IMG/VR virus record: IMGVR_UViG_3300028592_000026
Span: 1 to 46,002 of that record
Direction: 5' to 3' (one strand)
Length of the DNA: 46,002 nt
Source: a virus
The notes under the pieces are model-generated. The model ran no database searches and was not told the origin of the DNA. It saw nothing but the letters and a program-made list of their open reading frames with translations. Made by a program: the position numbers and the translations under genes. Shown here piece after piece: positions 20,753 to 27,837 of this stretch. Positions within the stretch are counted from its first letter, which is position 1; every line of letters begins with the position of its first letter.

Positions 20753-20799
20753 GCAGTCCGCAGCATTCCGGGAACGGAATTGGGGTGGGCTGTGCATGA
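20749..20799 (+). CDS. 16-residue coupling peptide
   Basis: GTG 20749 overlaps the J-domain stop as GTGA, and its stop (20797-20799) overlaps ATG 20796 as ATGA. Product VSSPQHSGNGIGVGCA. It couples translation to the frame starting at 20796, not to the methyltransferase frame. Confidence 0.35.
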   Translation: MSSPQHSGNGIGVGCA

Positions 20800-21451
20800 C
20801 GTGGCTCTACATCCCTGGCGTTGCCTGTCCCTCTGCGCAGGCGTCGGAGGACTCGATCTCGGCATCCGACTTGCCGAGCCAGAGGCTCGCACCGTCTGCT
20901 ACGTGGAGAGGGAAGCCGCGGCTGCCAGCATCATGGTCGCGCGCATGGAAGACGGGTGGCTCCATCCGGCGCCTATCTGGTCTGACCTTGCCACCTTCGA
21001 CGCTGGAGCATGGCGTGGCGCAGTGGATTGCGTCGTGTCGGGCGATCCCTGCCAGCCCAACAGCGTCGCCGGGCGAGGGCTCGGCGCCGACGATGACCGC
21101 TGGCTCCTCGATCGCGTCATCGACACCTTTGATCGCAGCAGGGCTGCTCGTCTCTTCCGCGAGAACGTCCCGGGGAATGCGGACGGGCAACTCGGTGTGC
21201 TCGTCCCAGCATTGGAAGGATTGGGTTGCCGCGTTGCGGTCGGACTGTTCAGTGCGAAGGAGCTTGGCTTCGCCCACGGACGCGAGCGGCTGTTCGTCAT
21301 GGCCGACCGTGCGGACATCGGACACCAATGGGCCCGGTCTGCACGGCGACGGCGGAATGGACCTGCGAACGGCGGCGGCGACATGGGCGACACCATCGGC
21401 GCAGCAATTCGAGCCCTATCAGCATCCCCGCCAGAGGTGGTGGAGCAGTGA
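20792..21451 (+). CDS. DNA cytosine-5 methyltransferase, short form
   Basis: About 219 residues from GTG 20792; TTG 20780 is the upstream alternative. Conserved C5-methylase motifs are present in order: motif I SLCAGVGGLDLGI, motif IV SGDPCQPNS with the catalytic Cys, motif VI FRENVPG and motif VIII HGRERLFVM. The target-recognition domain and motifs IX and X are missing, so it is shorter than classical enzymes (300 or more). It may be degenerate, or the missing part may be supplied elsewhere. Role: self-protection against restriction or epigenetic control. Confidence 0.82.
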   Translation: MHDVALHPWRCLSLCAGVGGLDLGIRLAEPEARTVCYVEREAAAASIMVARMEDGWLHPAPIWSDLATFDAGAWRGAVDCVVSGDPCQPNSVAGRGLGADDDRWLLDRVIDTFDRSRAARLFRENVPGNADGQLGVLVPALEGLGCRVAVGLFSAKELGFAHGRERLFVMADRADIGHQWARSARRRRNGPANGGGDMGDTIGAAIRALSASPPEVVEQ

Positions 21452-21641
21452 AGAAGGCATGCGTTCCCCGCTTGCAGCGGGTCGGGCTAGGCGTGAATCG
21501 AGCCTGTTCCAGTCTCGACCAAAGGCGCCTATCCCTAACGTGAAGGAGTTGAGCGCATGCTTCGAGAATGGTCCGATCGCGTCACCAAACCGGCCCGTCG
21601 CGTTCCGCCGGCACTGCAATATGTCATCGGAGGCGCGCTGA
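20796..21641 (+). CDS. Alternative-frame ORF overprinting the methyltransferase
   Basis: 281 residues from ATG 20796, with GGGGTGGG upstream and ATGA coupling to the preceding mini-ORF. Very rich in Ser, Ala, Trp and Pro (MTWLYIPGVACPSAQASEDS..., WATPSAQQFEPYQHPRQRWW). Similar long alternative-frame ORFs accompany phage cytosine methylases, where they may simply mirror a conserved GC-rich gene. It extends 190 bp past the methylase stop. Real translation is uncertain. Confidence 0.35.
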   Translation: MTWLYIPGVACPSAQASEDSISASDLPSQRLAPSATWRGKPRLPASWSRAWKTGGSIRRLSGLTLPPSTLEHGVAQWIASCRAIPASPTASPGEGSAPTMTAGSSIASSTPLIAAGLLVSSARTSRGMRTGNSVCSSQHWKDWVAALRSDCSVRRSLASPTDASGCSSWPTVRTSDTNGPGLHGDGGMDLRTAAATWATPSAQQFEPYQHPRQRWWSSEEGMRSPLAAGRARRESSLFQSRPKAPIPNVKELSACFENGPIASPNRPVAFRRHCNMSSEAR

Positions 21642-21688
21642 CCCTGGCAGCGCTTGGGATCGTGATTGTGGGGCTGTCGGGTGCCTAA
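21557..21688 (+). CDS. Small single-span membrane protein
   Basis: 43 residues from ATG 21557 with AAGGAG about 10 bp upstream. Basic N-terminus (MLREWSDRVTKPARRVPPAL) then one membrane span (YVIGGALTLAALGIVIVGL). It is the last gene of the right operon and converges on 21685-21972 with a 4-bp overlap. Confidence 0.68.
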   Translation: MLREWSDRVTKPARRVPPALQYVIGGALTLAALGIVIVGLSGA

Positions 21689-21972
21689 TCCTGCAACACC
21701 CACCGCCTAACATCCTCATCGGTCCACAGCGGACGGAATACGGCGGACTGGTAATAGAATCGATTGTGGCCGCGGCATCCTTTGGTGAGCCTGCACCGAC
21801 ACCGGCGCCCGATCAGCGAATAGCTCGCGCCCTTGATCCTGGCCAAGCGCCTCAGGTCATCCCTGCCAAGATCCCTGCGCTCCCCGCACTTCGTACACAG
21901 CACTCGTATCGGCGCTTTCGCCTCTATCATCGCCCCTATCGTTCTCACCCATAGCGGAAATGCTGTTGCCAT
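21685..21972 (-). CDS. Zinc-ribbon hypothetical protein
   Basis: 95 residues; a start at ATG 21930 (MIEAKAPIRVLCTKCG) is also possible. CTKCGERRDLG and RRCRCRLTKGCRGHNRFYY form a four-cysteine ribbon. Similar proteins with a C-R-C-R-L-T signature occur in phages of this group. Likely DNA or RNA binding. Confidence 0.75.
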   Translation of the reverse strand: MATAFPLWVRTIGAMIEAKAPIRVLCTKCGERRDLGRDDLRRLARIKGASYSLIGRRCRCRLTKGCRGHNRFYYQSAVFRPLWTDEDVRRWVLQD

Positions 21973-22005
21973 GGGCGGAACATTGGTGGAACGTAGGCGA
22001 AGAGT

Positions 22006-22188
22006 CTAGGCGTCCTGAACCTTGGCGTGCAGATCGTCCGACGCAAGCTTGGCGGCTTCGTAGCGCTGCTTGAGTTCGTCCTGATCGGCTCCACGGGTGA
22101 CGCTTATGAATCCTTCGTACAGCGCCTTGGCAGCTGGGAGGTTATCGCTCACCAGCTCGATCGCCTTGAGTATCGTGCGCAAATCCAT
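22006..22188 (-). CDS. Small helical protein
   Basis: 60 residues: MDLRTILKAIELVSDNLPAA..., DQDELKQRYEAAKLASDDLH. Amphipathic helices, acidic, no membrane span. It follows the lipoprotein gene by 5 bp in the late operon. Unknown function. Confidence 0.75.
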   Translation of the reverse strand: MDLRTILKAIELVSDNLPAAKALYEGFISVTRGADQDELKQRYEAAKLASDDLHAKVQDA

Positions 22189-22193
22189 ATCGA

Positions 22194-22532
22194 TTATCCT
22201 TTGATCGCGGTCAGGAGAGCCGCCACAGCCTCGTGGGCTGCAATAGCGGCTGTCGGGTAGCTGGAAGCGTTGCCGGCGCTGTACGCGGCTCGCACGGCCT
22301 TCACCGCGGCATAAGCGCGACGATCCGCCGCCTTCACGCGCTCAGTCTTCGCAGCGCCAGTGGCGAGCGCGAACTGAGCGGCGGCTTGATACGCAAGCTC
22401 GACACCGATAACCGCGCGAGTGTCGAGAGATTGCGTGGCAGTGCTACCACCCGAGGCCACCCCGCCAAGTTGGCCGGCACACCCCGCCAATAGGAGGAGA
22501 GCCGGCGCGAACGCTGTCCAGATTTTTTTCAT
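22194..22532 (-). CDS. Lipoprotein of the lysis region
   Basis: 112 residues from ATG 22532 with AAGGAG upstream. The signal peptide and lipobox are clear (MKKIWTAFAPALLLLAGC). The mature part is an alanine-rich helical protein (ELAYQAAAQFALATGAAKTE, AYAAVKAVRAAYSAGNASSY). Its position among lysis genes suggests an outer-membrane role, but it lacks the proline-rich form of Rz1-type o-spanins. ATGA overlap with the HNH gene. Confidence 0.75.
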   Translation of the reverse strand: MKKIWTAFAPALLLLAGCAGQLGGVASGGSTATQSLDTRAVIGVELAYQAAAQFALATGAAKTERVKAADRRAYAAVKAVRAAYSAGNASSYPTAAIAAHEAVAALLTAIKG

Positions 22533-23221
22533 CGATTGCTCCTTGCTTTGCGTCGGTTCCGGGCCTGTTCGGCTGCCGTCGCCCATCGGCAATTCTCAGG
22601 CCTGTAATTGCCGTCGTTATCGATACGGTCGATGCTCAAATCATCTGCATAGCCATTGGCCCGCGCCCATGAAGAGAAGGCGTCATACTCGTGCCACTCG
22701 GGGCAAACTGTGATGCCGCGACCTCCGTAGTTTTCCCACCGGGTGGCATTCGGATTTCCGCAGCGATGACGCATGTTGCACCATATACGGTAGAGCCGCG
22801 TGTTTCCGGCCCCCTTGCTCTCGCCGTGGGTGCGATTGTGGGCACGCCGGTTACGGCGGTAACATCCGCAACTGACGCTCTTTCCAGAGCGCAAGGTCGC
22901 CAAATCGAGCATCACCTCTTGCCCGCACTCGCATAGGCAGCGCCACACCGACCGCTTCGGCCGTTTCACGTACTCCACCGCTGTCAGCATGTTGAACTTC
23001 TGGCCAGAGACATCCTCGTATGGTTGGTTCCGCAATATTCGCTCTTGGAAAAGGCACCCACACGATGGAGTGACGCCGTTCCTCGGATTGCGGATTCCAT
23101 TGATGAAAACTTCGCGCTCAGTGCCGCAATCGCATCGCACCAGCCACCGCTTGTTGCGCTTCACTACACCAACAAAACGAACCAATGTCTGCATACCAAA
23201 GCGGTCACCGGGCTGTGGCAC
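22529..23221 (-). CDS. HNH homing-type endonuclease
   Basis: 230 residues from GTG 23221 with a strong AGGAGG. Two tandem SCGC-type zinc modules (SCGCLFQERIL and SCGCYRRNRR) lead into a homing-endonuclease C-terminal domain: RLYRIWCNMRHRCGNPNATR, YGGRGITVCPEW, IDRIDNDGNYRPENCRWAT. Such genes are self-mobile, cutting allele-free DNA. Here it interrupts the lysis cassette right after a very short lipoprotein ORF. Confidence 0.9.
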   Translation of the reverse strand: MPQPGDRFGMQTLVRFVGVVKRNKRWLVRCDCGTEREVFINGIRNPRNGVTPSCGCLFQERILRNQPYEDVSGQKFNMLTAVEYVKRPKRSVWRCLCECGQEVMLDLATLRSGKSVSCGCYRRNRRAHNRTHGESKGAGNTRLYRIWCNMRHRCGNPNATRWENYGGRGITVCPEWHEYDAFSSWARANGYADDLSIDRIDNDGNYRPENCRWATAAEQARNRRKARSNR

Positions 23222-23283
23222 TTTGTCCTCCTATCGTTGTCGAGTCAGCTTACTACTCGGCGAGTCGGGGAGCAATGTGTCGA

Positions 23284-23337
23284 TCAGGTTTTGCACGATG
23301 CCAGTGCTAGGCACAGGGGGATGAATAGGGCTTTCAT
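23284..23337 (-). pseudogene. Truncated lipoprotein (spanin-like start)
   Basis: ATG 23337 overlaps the upstream stop as ATGA and opens 17 codons: MKALFIPLCLALASCKT, then TGA. The hydrophobic segment ending LASC is a lipoprotein signal with its lipobox, but there is almost no mature protein. It looks like the start of an o-spanin/Rz1-like gene whose remainder was lost, perhaps with the endonuclease insertion. Confidence 0.45.
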
Positions 23338-23597
23338 GAGGCAGGTTCCTTTGCGGGAGGATCAGATGGCGGCGCGTTGGCAAGGCTCTGCCCCATTCGA
23401 TCGACGCTGCGCTGCGTCCACCGCTCCTTGATCGCGCCAACGATCAGGGTGAGCACGACAAGGTAAGCGGATGGGTCGAAGGTATGCTGGGCAGAGGCGC
23501 GCCAAATGCCGACGCACATAGCCACGAACACGCCGGCCGCGATGAAGCCGAGAAGTCCGATCTCGCTTCCGTGGTCACTGATTTTGGGTATCGTCAT
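23334..23597 (-). CDS. Membrane protein, possible holin
   Basis: 87 residues. Hydrophobic segments at about 14-32 (IGLLGFIAAGVFVAMCVGIW) and 43-57 (SAYLVVLTLIVGAI) are followed by a charged tail (RMGQSLANAPPSDPPAKEPA). Two spans and position directly after the endolysin suit a holin. ATGA coupled on both sides. Confidence 0.65.
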   Translation of the reverse strand: MTIPKISDHGSEIGLLGFIAAGVFVAMCVGIWRASAQHTFDPSAYLVVLTLIVGAIKERWTQRSVDRMGQSLANAPPSDPPAKEPAS

Positions 23598-24151
23598 GCC
23601 GCCCTCCCGTAAAGCTGGGCCTCAGCGGCTCGCCTCGCCACTAGCCCTTTCAACTCGCGTCCATTGTCGAACCTCCAGCGCGCGAACTGCGCTTTTGCCC
23701 CGGCATAGTCGCCTTCGTTGTGCAGCCGGCGCAGGGTGCTCTCCGCCACTTGCCCGGCGCCAAGGTTGAAGGTGAAGCTCGCCAGCGCATCGAACTGGTT
23801 CTGCGTCGTGATCGGGAACAGGCGGCGCACATCCGCCTCTGCTTCGGCGATGTCCTCGATCAACAGCGCCTCTGCTTGGGCCGGTGTGATCGCCATTCCA
23901 GGCTTAACGTCGGGCCCGGTGTGGCCGTAGCCGATGGTCCACACGCCGCCTGTGTCCTGATAGGCCTTCAGTTCAAGCCCCTCGGCATTTTTGATCAGGG
24001 TGAGGCCAGCGGGCGACATGCGCTTGAGACCACCGCCATTGCCGACGCCAAGCTGATCCAGCGTGCTATCGAACAGGGCGACGGAGCCCGGCTTGTTGAA
24101 GTCCGCGCCCGCAGCTCGGGCAGCATCGAATATTGCTTTGCGATTGATCAT
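23594..24151 (-). CDS. Endolysin (GH24 lysozyme/muramidase)
   Basis: 185 residues. The GH24 core is IKNAEGLELKAYQDTGGVWT then IGYGHTG, giving the Glu57-Asp66-Thr72 catalytic triad. The C-terminal part FDALASFTFNLGAG is also conserved. The first ~45 residues are an extension without a signal peptide, so the enzyme needs a holin to reach the peptidoglycan. It cleaves the glycan chain at lysis. Confidence 0.92.
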   Translation of the reverse strand: MINRKAIFDAARAAGADFNKPGSVALFDSTLDQLGVGNGGGLKRMSPAGLTLIKNAEGLELKAYQDTGGVWTIGYGHTGPDVKPGMAITPAQAEALLIEDIAEAEADVRRLFPITTQNQFDALASFTFNLGAGQVAESTLRRLHNEGDYAGAKAQFARWRFDNGRELKGLVARRAAEAQLYGRAA

Positions 24152-24585
24152 TCTTCTTCTCCCACCCCTGGAATCAAGTCGAGCGATGTCAGGAAATCAT
24201 CCAGCCCCGCGTTGCCGGTTTTCACCTTCGTACTAGCCATGCCGAGCAACTGCTGCGCTTGGCGCAAGATCGGGTTGTCCGGATCGAGCCGCGCCAATTC
24301 CCCAGCGATCAGCCGGTATGCCATCAACGCCGTGTTGGACTGGCGTTCGAGCGCGAGCATCTGCGCTTGGTAGCTCTCGACCTTGCCTTCCAACGCGATG
24401 ATGCGTGACAGCGCGCTTTCTGCGTCCAGCCGCTTTTCGGCCTTGCGTGCAACCAGCGCCCTCGTGGTAGCGTCGCTGATCGCGGGCCAGCCACGCCAGA
24501 GCGCGATCATGGCCGTGACCATCAAGGCCCAGCCCCAAGGCGCCCGCGCAACCGAGCCGCTCAAAATCGCTGCGAAGTGCTGCAC
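24148..24585 (-). CDS. Membrane-anchored coiled coil (i-spanin-like)
   Basis: 145 residues from GTG 24585, directly after the upstream stop. One N-terminal span (WGWALMVTAMIALWRGWPAI), then a coiled coil (KAEKRLDAESALSRIIALEG...ESYQAQMLALERQSN) and a polar tail. This N-in, periplasmic-coil layout is that of an Rz-type i-spanin or a tail/lysis accessory protein. Confidence 0.6.
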   Translation of the reverse strand: MQHFAAILSGSVARAPWGWALMVTAMIALWRGWPAISDATTRALVARKAEKRLDAESALSRIIALEGKVESYQAQMLALERQSNTALMAYRLIAGELARLDPDNPILRQAQQLLGMASTKVKTGNAGLDDFLTSLDLIPGVGEEE

Positions 24586-25020
24586 TCACGCCCCCACCCT
24601 CAAGAAGTCTGTCGGGCGCGCGGCCCAATATGCTCCCAGCCCCCCGGCTGTGAGCGCGGAAGCTTGCTTCCGGTCGATCCCGAAAGGCAGTATCGATAGC
24701 TGGACAAGCGCGAGGCTGAGCGTCCACCACCAGCCCTCAGCCGGCGGCAACGCGTCCATGAGCCTTAGCCCGTCGATCGCCAGCATCGGCACGAGCAGCG
24801 CGTAGGCAAACAGGCACGACGAGCCGCGCAGAAACCGCGAGCCGATTACGAACGCGGCCATGTGCTGAACCGCATTCACCTCAAGCTCGGGGACGCCCAA
24901 TCGATACGCGATATGCCCGACCGTCCACGATGCGACGATCACACGGGCAAGCGCGTTGAACGGCGCAACGACAAACATCGTCACGACGATCGCTGCGATG
25001 TAGGCATCCCCGGCTCCCAT
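24586..25020 (-). CDS. Multi-span membrane protein
   Basis: 144 residues with about four hydrophobic segments (DAYIAAIVVTMFVVAPFNAL, AAFVIGSRFLRGSSCLFAYA, LLVPMLAIDGL, WWWTLSLALVQLSILPF). Candidate holin or antiholin because it lies just upstream of the i-spanin-like and endolysin genes. No named family recognised. Confidence 0.65.
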   Translation of the reverse strand: MGAGDAYIAAIVVTMFVVAPFNALARVIVASWTVGHIAYRLGVPELEVNAVQHMAAFVIGSRFLRGSSCLFAYALLVPMLAIDGLRLMDALPPAEGWWWTLSLALVQLSILPFGIDRKQASALTAGGLGAYWAARPTDFLRVGA

Positions 25021-25022
25021 GG

Positions 25023-25166
25023 TCAGCCGCCTCCGATCGGGCCTTCGTCCTGCGGCGGCGGATCAGGCGGAGGTGTCGGCGTAGGACTGGGGGTCGGCGG
25101 ACTTGGCGAATGCTGCCCTCCATCCATCCTCACCGGCTCGGGATATTCGATCAGGTCTCGGTACAT
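25023..25166 (-). CDS. Proline-rich small protein
   Basis: 47 residues from ATG 25166 with GGGAG upstream. After MYRDLIEYPEPVRM comes a Pro/Ser/Thr-rich tract and a C-terminal Gly tail. Located between the tail fibre and lysis genes. Typical of small virion-associated or linker proteins; function unknown. Confidence 0.65.
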   Translation of the reverse strand: MYRDLIEYPEPVRMDGGQHSPSPPTPSPTPTPPPDPPPQDEGPIGGG

Positions 25167-25184
25167 GGTTGCTCTCCCTTGTGA

Positions 25185-27824
25185 TCAATCCGCTCGCCAA
25201 GATGCGGGCTCCAGATTGATGAGGTCCGTCGTCGCGGGCACGTCGTAGATCAGCAGCTCACCATCGATGATGTCGCCGCGGCACATCCCGATCATAGACC
25301 CGCTTGCAAAGGCTGGGAGGAACACGCGCACCGTGCGATCCGCGCGCAGATGGCGGGGGATCGTCATGAGCAGCGTGCCGTCGGCGATGGTGGTCACGGC
25401 AAGGTCGCCCCACAACGAGGTGTGTCCGCCGAAGTCCTGCTGATAGCCGAAGGTGCTTGGCGATGTGACGCCAGCGCCTAGAACGTCGACGATCAGCTCA
25501 CTGGTGTAGCCAGGCGGGATCGAGCCGAACAGTTCGAGTACGGCGTTGGCGAATGCCTGGGCGTAAAGCGCATGCCCCTTGCCCGGCGTCTGGTGGATGT
25601 TGTCGCGGAGCTGATAGCCGCCGCGGGGGTCGTTACGCAGACTCGGTTGCGGGTTTCCAAGCTCTTCGCAGATATCGACGTAGCGCACGCCCTTCTCAAG
25701 ACAGACGCGCTTGATCTCACCTCGGTACCACGCCCCGGCATCATCGTTTTGCGTGACGAAGCCCGTATTGCCACCAGCGGCGTATGAGTACCAGATGTAT
25801 GGTATCATCACGATCGGGATGACGCCGGCTGCCAGCAAATCATCCAAGCCATCGGTCCATGTCGTGGTGAACACGGCCCGGTTGGTCAGACCCTGAATAT
25901 CGTTCGTGCCTGCGCAAATGCCCACCACCGAAGCGGTCGTGCTGGGCAGGAAGGCCAACGTCGCCGCGAAGATGCCAGCACTATCCCCGCCAACGCCGCC
26001 AACGTTCCATAGCGGCCCGACCTGAAGCCCGTGCGATCCCTCCAGCAACTCAGGAACACGGCTCGGCCATGTGCAGGCGCCCATATCCTCAACGGTGCTG
26101 TCGCCGCCGAAAAGGATGCCGCCTTTCAGGTTAATACCACCAGACACCTGGTTGCTCTTGTCGAGCGTATATGTATCGAAATGATAGGTGTTGGCGTCGA
26201 TCGCGTAATAGCCAAGGCCGACTTCTTGAATGTCGCCGACATTTCCCATGCTAATAGGCTGGCGCAGGAATGATTCACCGTTAGGCCTAATCACCACTTG
26301 ATTTGCCGAAATGCGCGTGATCGACCACCGCGAGCGCTCAAACCGGAAGACCCCATTGACCCCTTTATTGGGGTAGGGAAGGTTCGTTAAATCCTGAAAA
26401 GGACCTCCCAGCGTCTTGGCGATCTGATGGGCCGGGTCATCAATCCCTGCGACCACCGATGCATACGCACCCGCGTATCCATTCGTGCCGCGAACGAAGA
26501 TGCCAACCGCCCCCGAAGTCGGGATGTCGGCCATCCCCATCTCCACAGTCTCACCGACAGCGATCTGCACGAAGCCAACGGCGAAGTTGCCGCCCAACCC
26601 GGTAAAGCTCACCGAAGAAGTGGACGAGGCCGTTGCTGCAACATCGGTCCATGTGTCATTGGTCGGTGGCCACTGGTTCGGCCTGCGTAGAAACACCTGC
26701 TTTGCCGCCGCGGTCATGTCGATCAGCCGCTGCGTGCGGTGCCGGGCAAACTCCATCGGCGGACGCTGTGGGATCACATGCGGCTCGGGGTCAGCCGGGA
26801 ACATGGTCGTGATACCGACATCGCGCAGCGTCACCGACGTCGGCTTGGCGAACGACATCGCCGCCATCGTCCCGTACAGTGGCGGGGAACCATCGAGGCC
26901 GGGAATGGAGATCGTCGTCAGCGGATCGACATCGAGCGATACACCCGTGAACATGCCCGCATTGGCGGTGCTGAACGTGTAGGTTGTTGCCTCGTCCGAT
27001 ACAGCGGTGAAGCGGACGACATCACCCCCTGCCTTTGCCGCGTTAAAAGCTGTCACCACATTGCTGGCACCGGTTGGCGAGCCGAAGGTCAGCATGTTAG
27101 GCCGTACCGCATCGGCAACGCTCGTCTTGTTGAGCGCGACTTGATCGGCCTGCTGGCGCACCCACGCACCAACGCTCAGCGCTGTGCTGTCAGCTTTGAT
27201 GATGTTGATGTCGTCGGCGAGACCGGTGTAGTCGCCAGGCGTCCAGAAGAAGTCACCCGGCGCGATACCCGACGCGTTGAGCGATTGGCGCTCGTTTGAG
27301 ATCGGCGCTGCCTTGAACGTGGCAAGGGTTAGGTACGTCGGGCCTGCGGGACCTGCGGGGCCAGTCGCTCCGGCGACAACCCCAGACATATCAACGACGA
27401 TGCTTTGTTGCACCAACGTTGCGGGAATGGCACCTAGCGAGCCGACGCCCCCGGCGCTCCCCCCGACTAGGAACTTGCCCTCAAAGTACCTTGCCTGCGT
27501 ATTTTCGTCACCCGCGTCAGTCTGAATATCGAAATACCACACCCACTCGACATCCTCGCCGACCTCGGCAGGGGCGGGGACACTTTCCATATCCGCCTTC
27601 GCGATCGTCATGGTCAGGTGACTGACTGGCGTTCCATCGTCATCTTCAACGCTATCGAGGGTAACCGTAGGCGTGATTTCAGGGCTTGCCGGGTCATTGT
27701 CCCAGTCCTGCAACACGACGGCACTCAGCACGGCCCCTGTAAGATCCATGCCGCGAAGAGAGATGGGAACGACAAGCGCGTTCGTTCGGACCCCCCGCAA
27801 GGGGACCGTTGCAGTTTTGATCAT
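25185..27824 (-). CDS. Tail fibre with SGNH hydrolase domain
   Basis: 879 residues. The N-terminal ~120 residues are an attachment domain (MIKTATVPLRGVRTNALVVP...). A collagen-like GPAGPAGP stretch follows, then a beta-rich region. From about 560 comes an SGNH/GDSL hydrolase: GGDST (about 573), CAGTND (about 640) and DNIHQTPGKGHALY (about 740) give Ser, Gly/Asn and Asp-His. A virion-borne esterase probably deacetylates host surface polysaccharide during adsorption. Confidence 0.85.
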   Translation of the reverse strand: MIKTATVPLRGVRTNALVVPISLRGMDLTGAVLSAVVLQDWDNDPASPEITPTVTLDSVEDDDGTPVSHLTMTIAKADMESVPAPAEVGEDVEWVWYFDIQTDAGDENTQARYFEGKFLVGGSAGGVGSLGAIPATLVQQSIVVDMSGVVAGATGPAGPAGPTYLTLATFKAAPISNERQSLNASGIAPGDFFWTPGDYTGLADDINIIKADSTALSVGAWVRQQADQVALNKTSVADAVRPNMLTFGSPTGASNVVTAFNAAKAGGDVVRFTAVSDEATTYTFSTANAGMFTGVSLDVDPLTTISIPGLDGSPPLYGTMAAMSFAKPTSVTLRDVGITTMFPADPEPHVIPQRPPMEFARHRTQRLIDMTAAAKQVFLRRPNQWPPTNDTWTDVAATASSTSSVSFTGLGGNFAVGFVQIAVGETVEMGMADIPTSGAVGIFVRGTNGYAGAYASVVAGIDDPAHQIAKTLGGPFQDLTNLPYPNKGVNGVFRFERSRWSITRISANQVVIRPNGESFLRQPISMGNVGDIQEVGLGYYAIDANTYHFDTYTLDKSNQVSGGINLKGGILFGGDSTVEDMGACTWPSRVPELLEGSHGLQVGPLWNVGGVGGDSAGIFAATLAFLPSTTASVVGICAGTNDIQGLTNRAVFTTTWTDGLDDLLAAGVIPIVMIPYIWYSYAAGGNTGFVTQNDDAGAWYRGEIKRVCLEKGVRYVDICEELGNPQPSLRNDPRGGYQLRDNIHQTPGKGHALYAQAFANAVLELFGSIPPGYTSELIVDVLGAGVTSPSTFGYQQDFGGHTSLWGDLAVTTIADGTLLMTIPRHLRADRTVRVFLPAFASGSMIGMCRGDIIDGELLIYDVPATTDLINLEPASWRAD

Positions 27825-27837
27825 GTAGGACTCCGCT

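Noticed and set aside
21448-21543. 31-codon ORF coupled to the methylase stop (GTGA)
   Set aside because: Too short, lies within the alternative-frame ORF, and has no distinctive composition; left out as unsupported.
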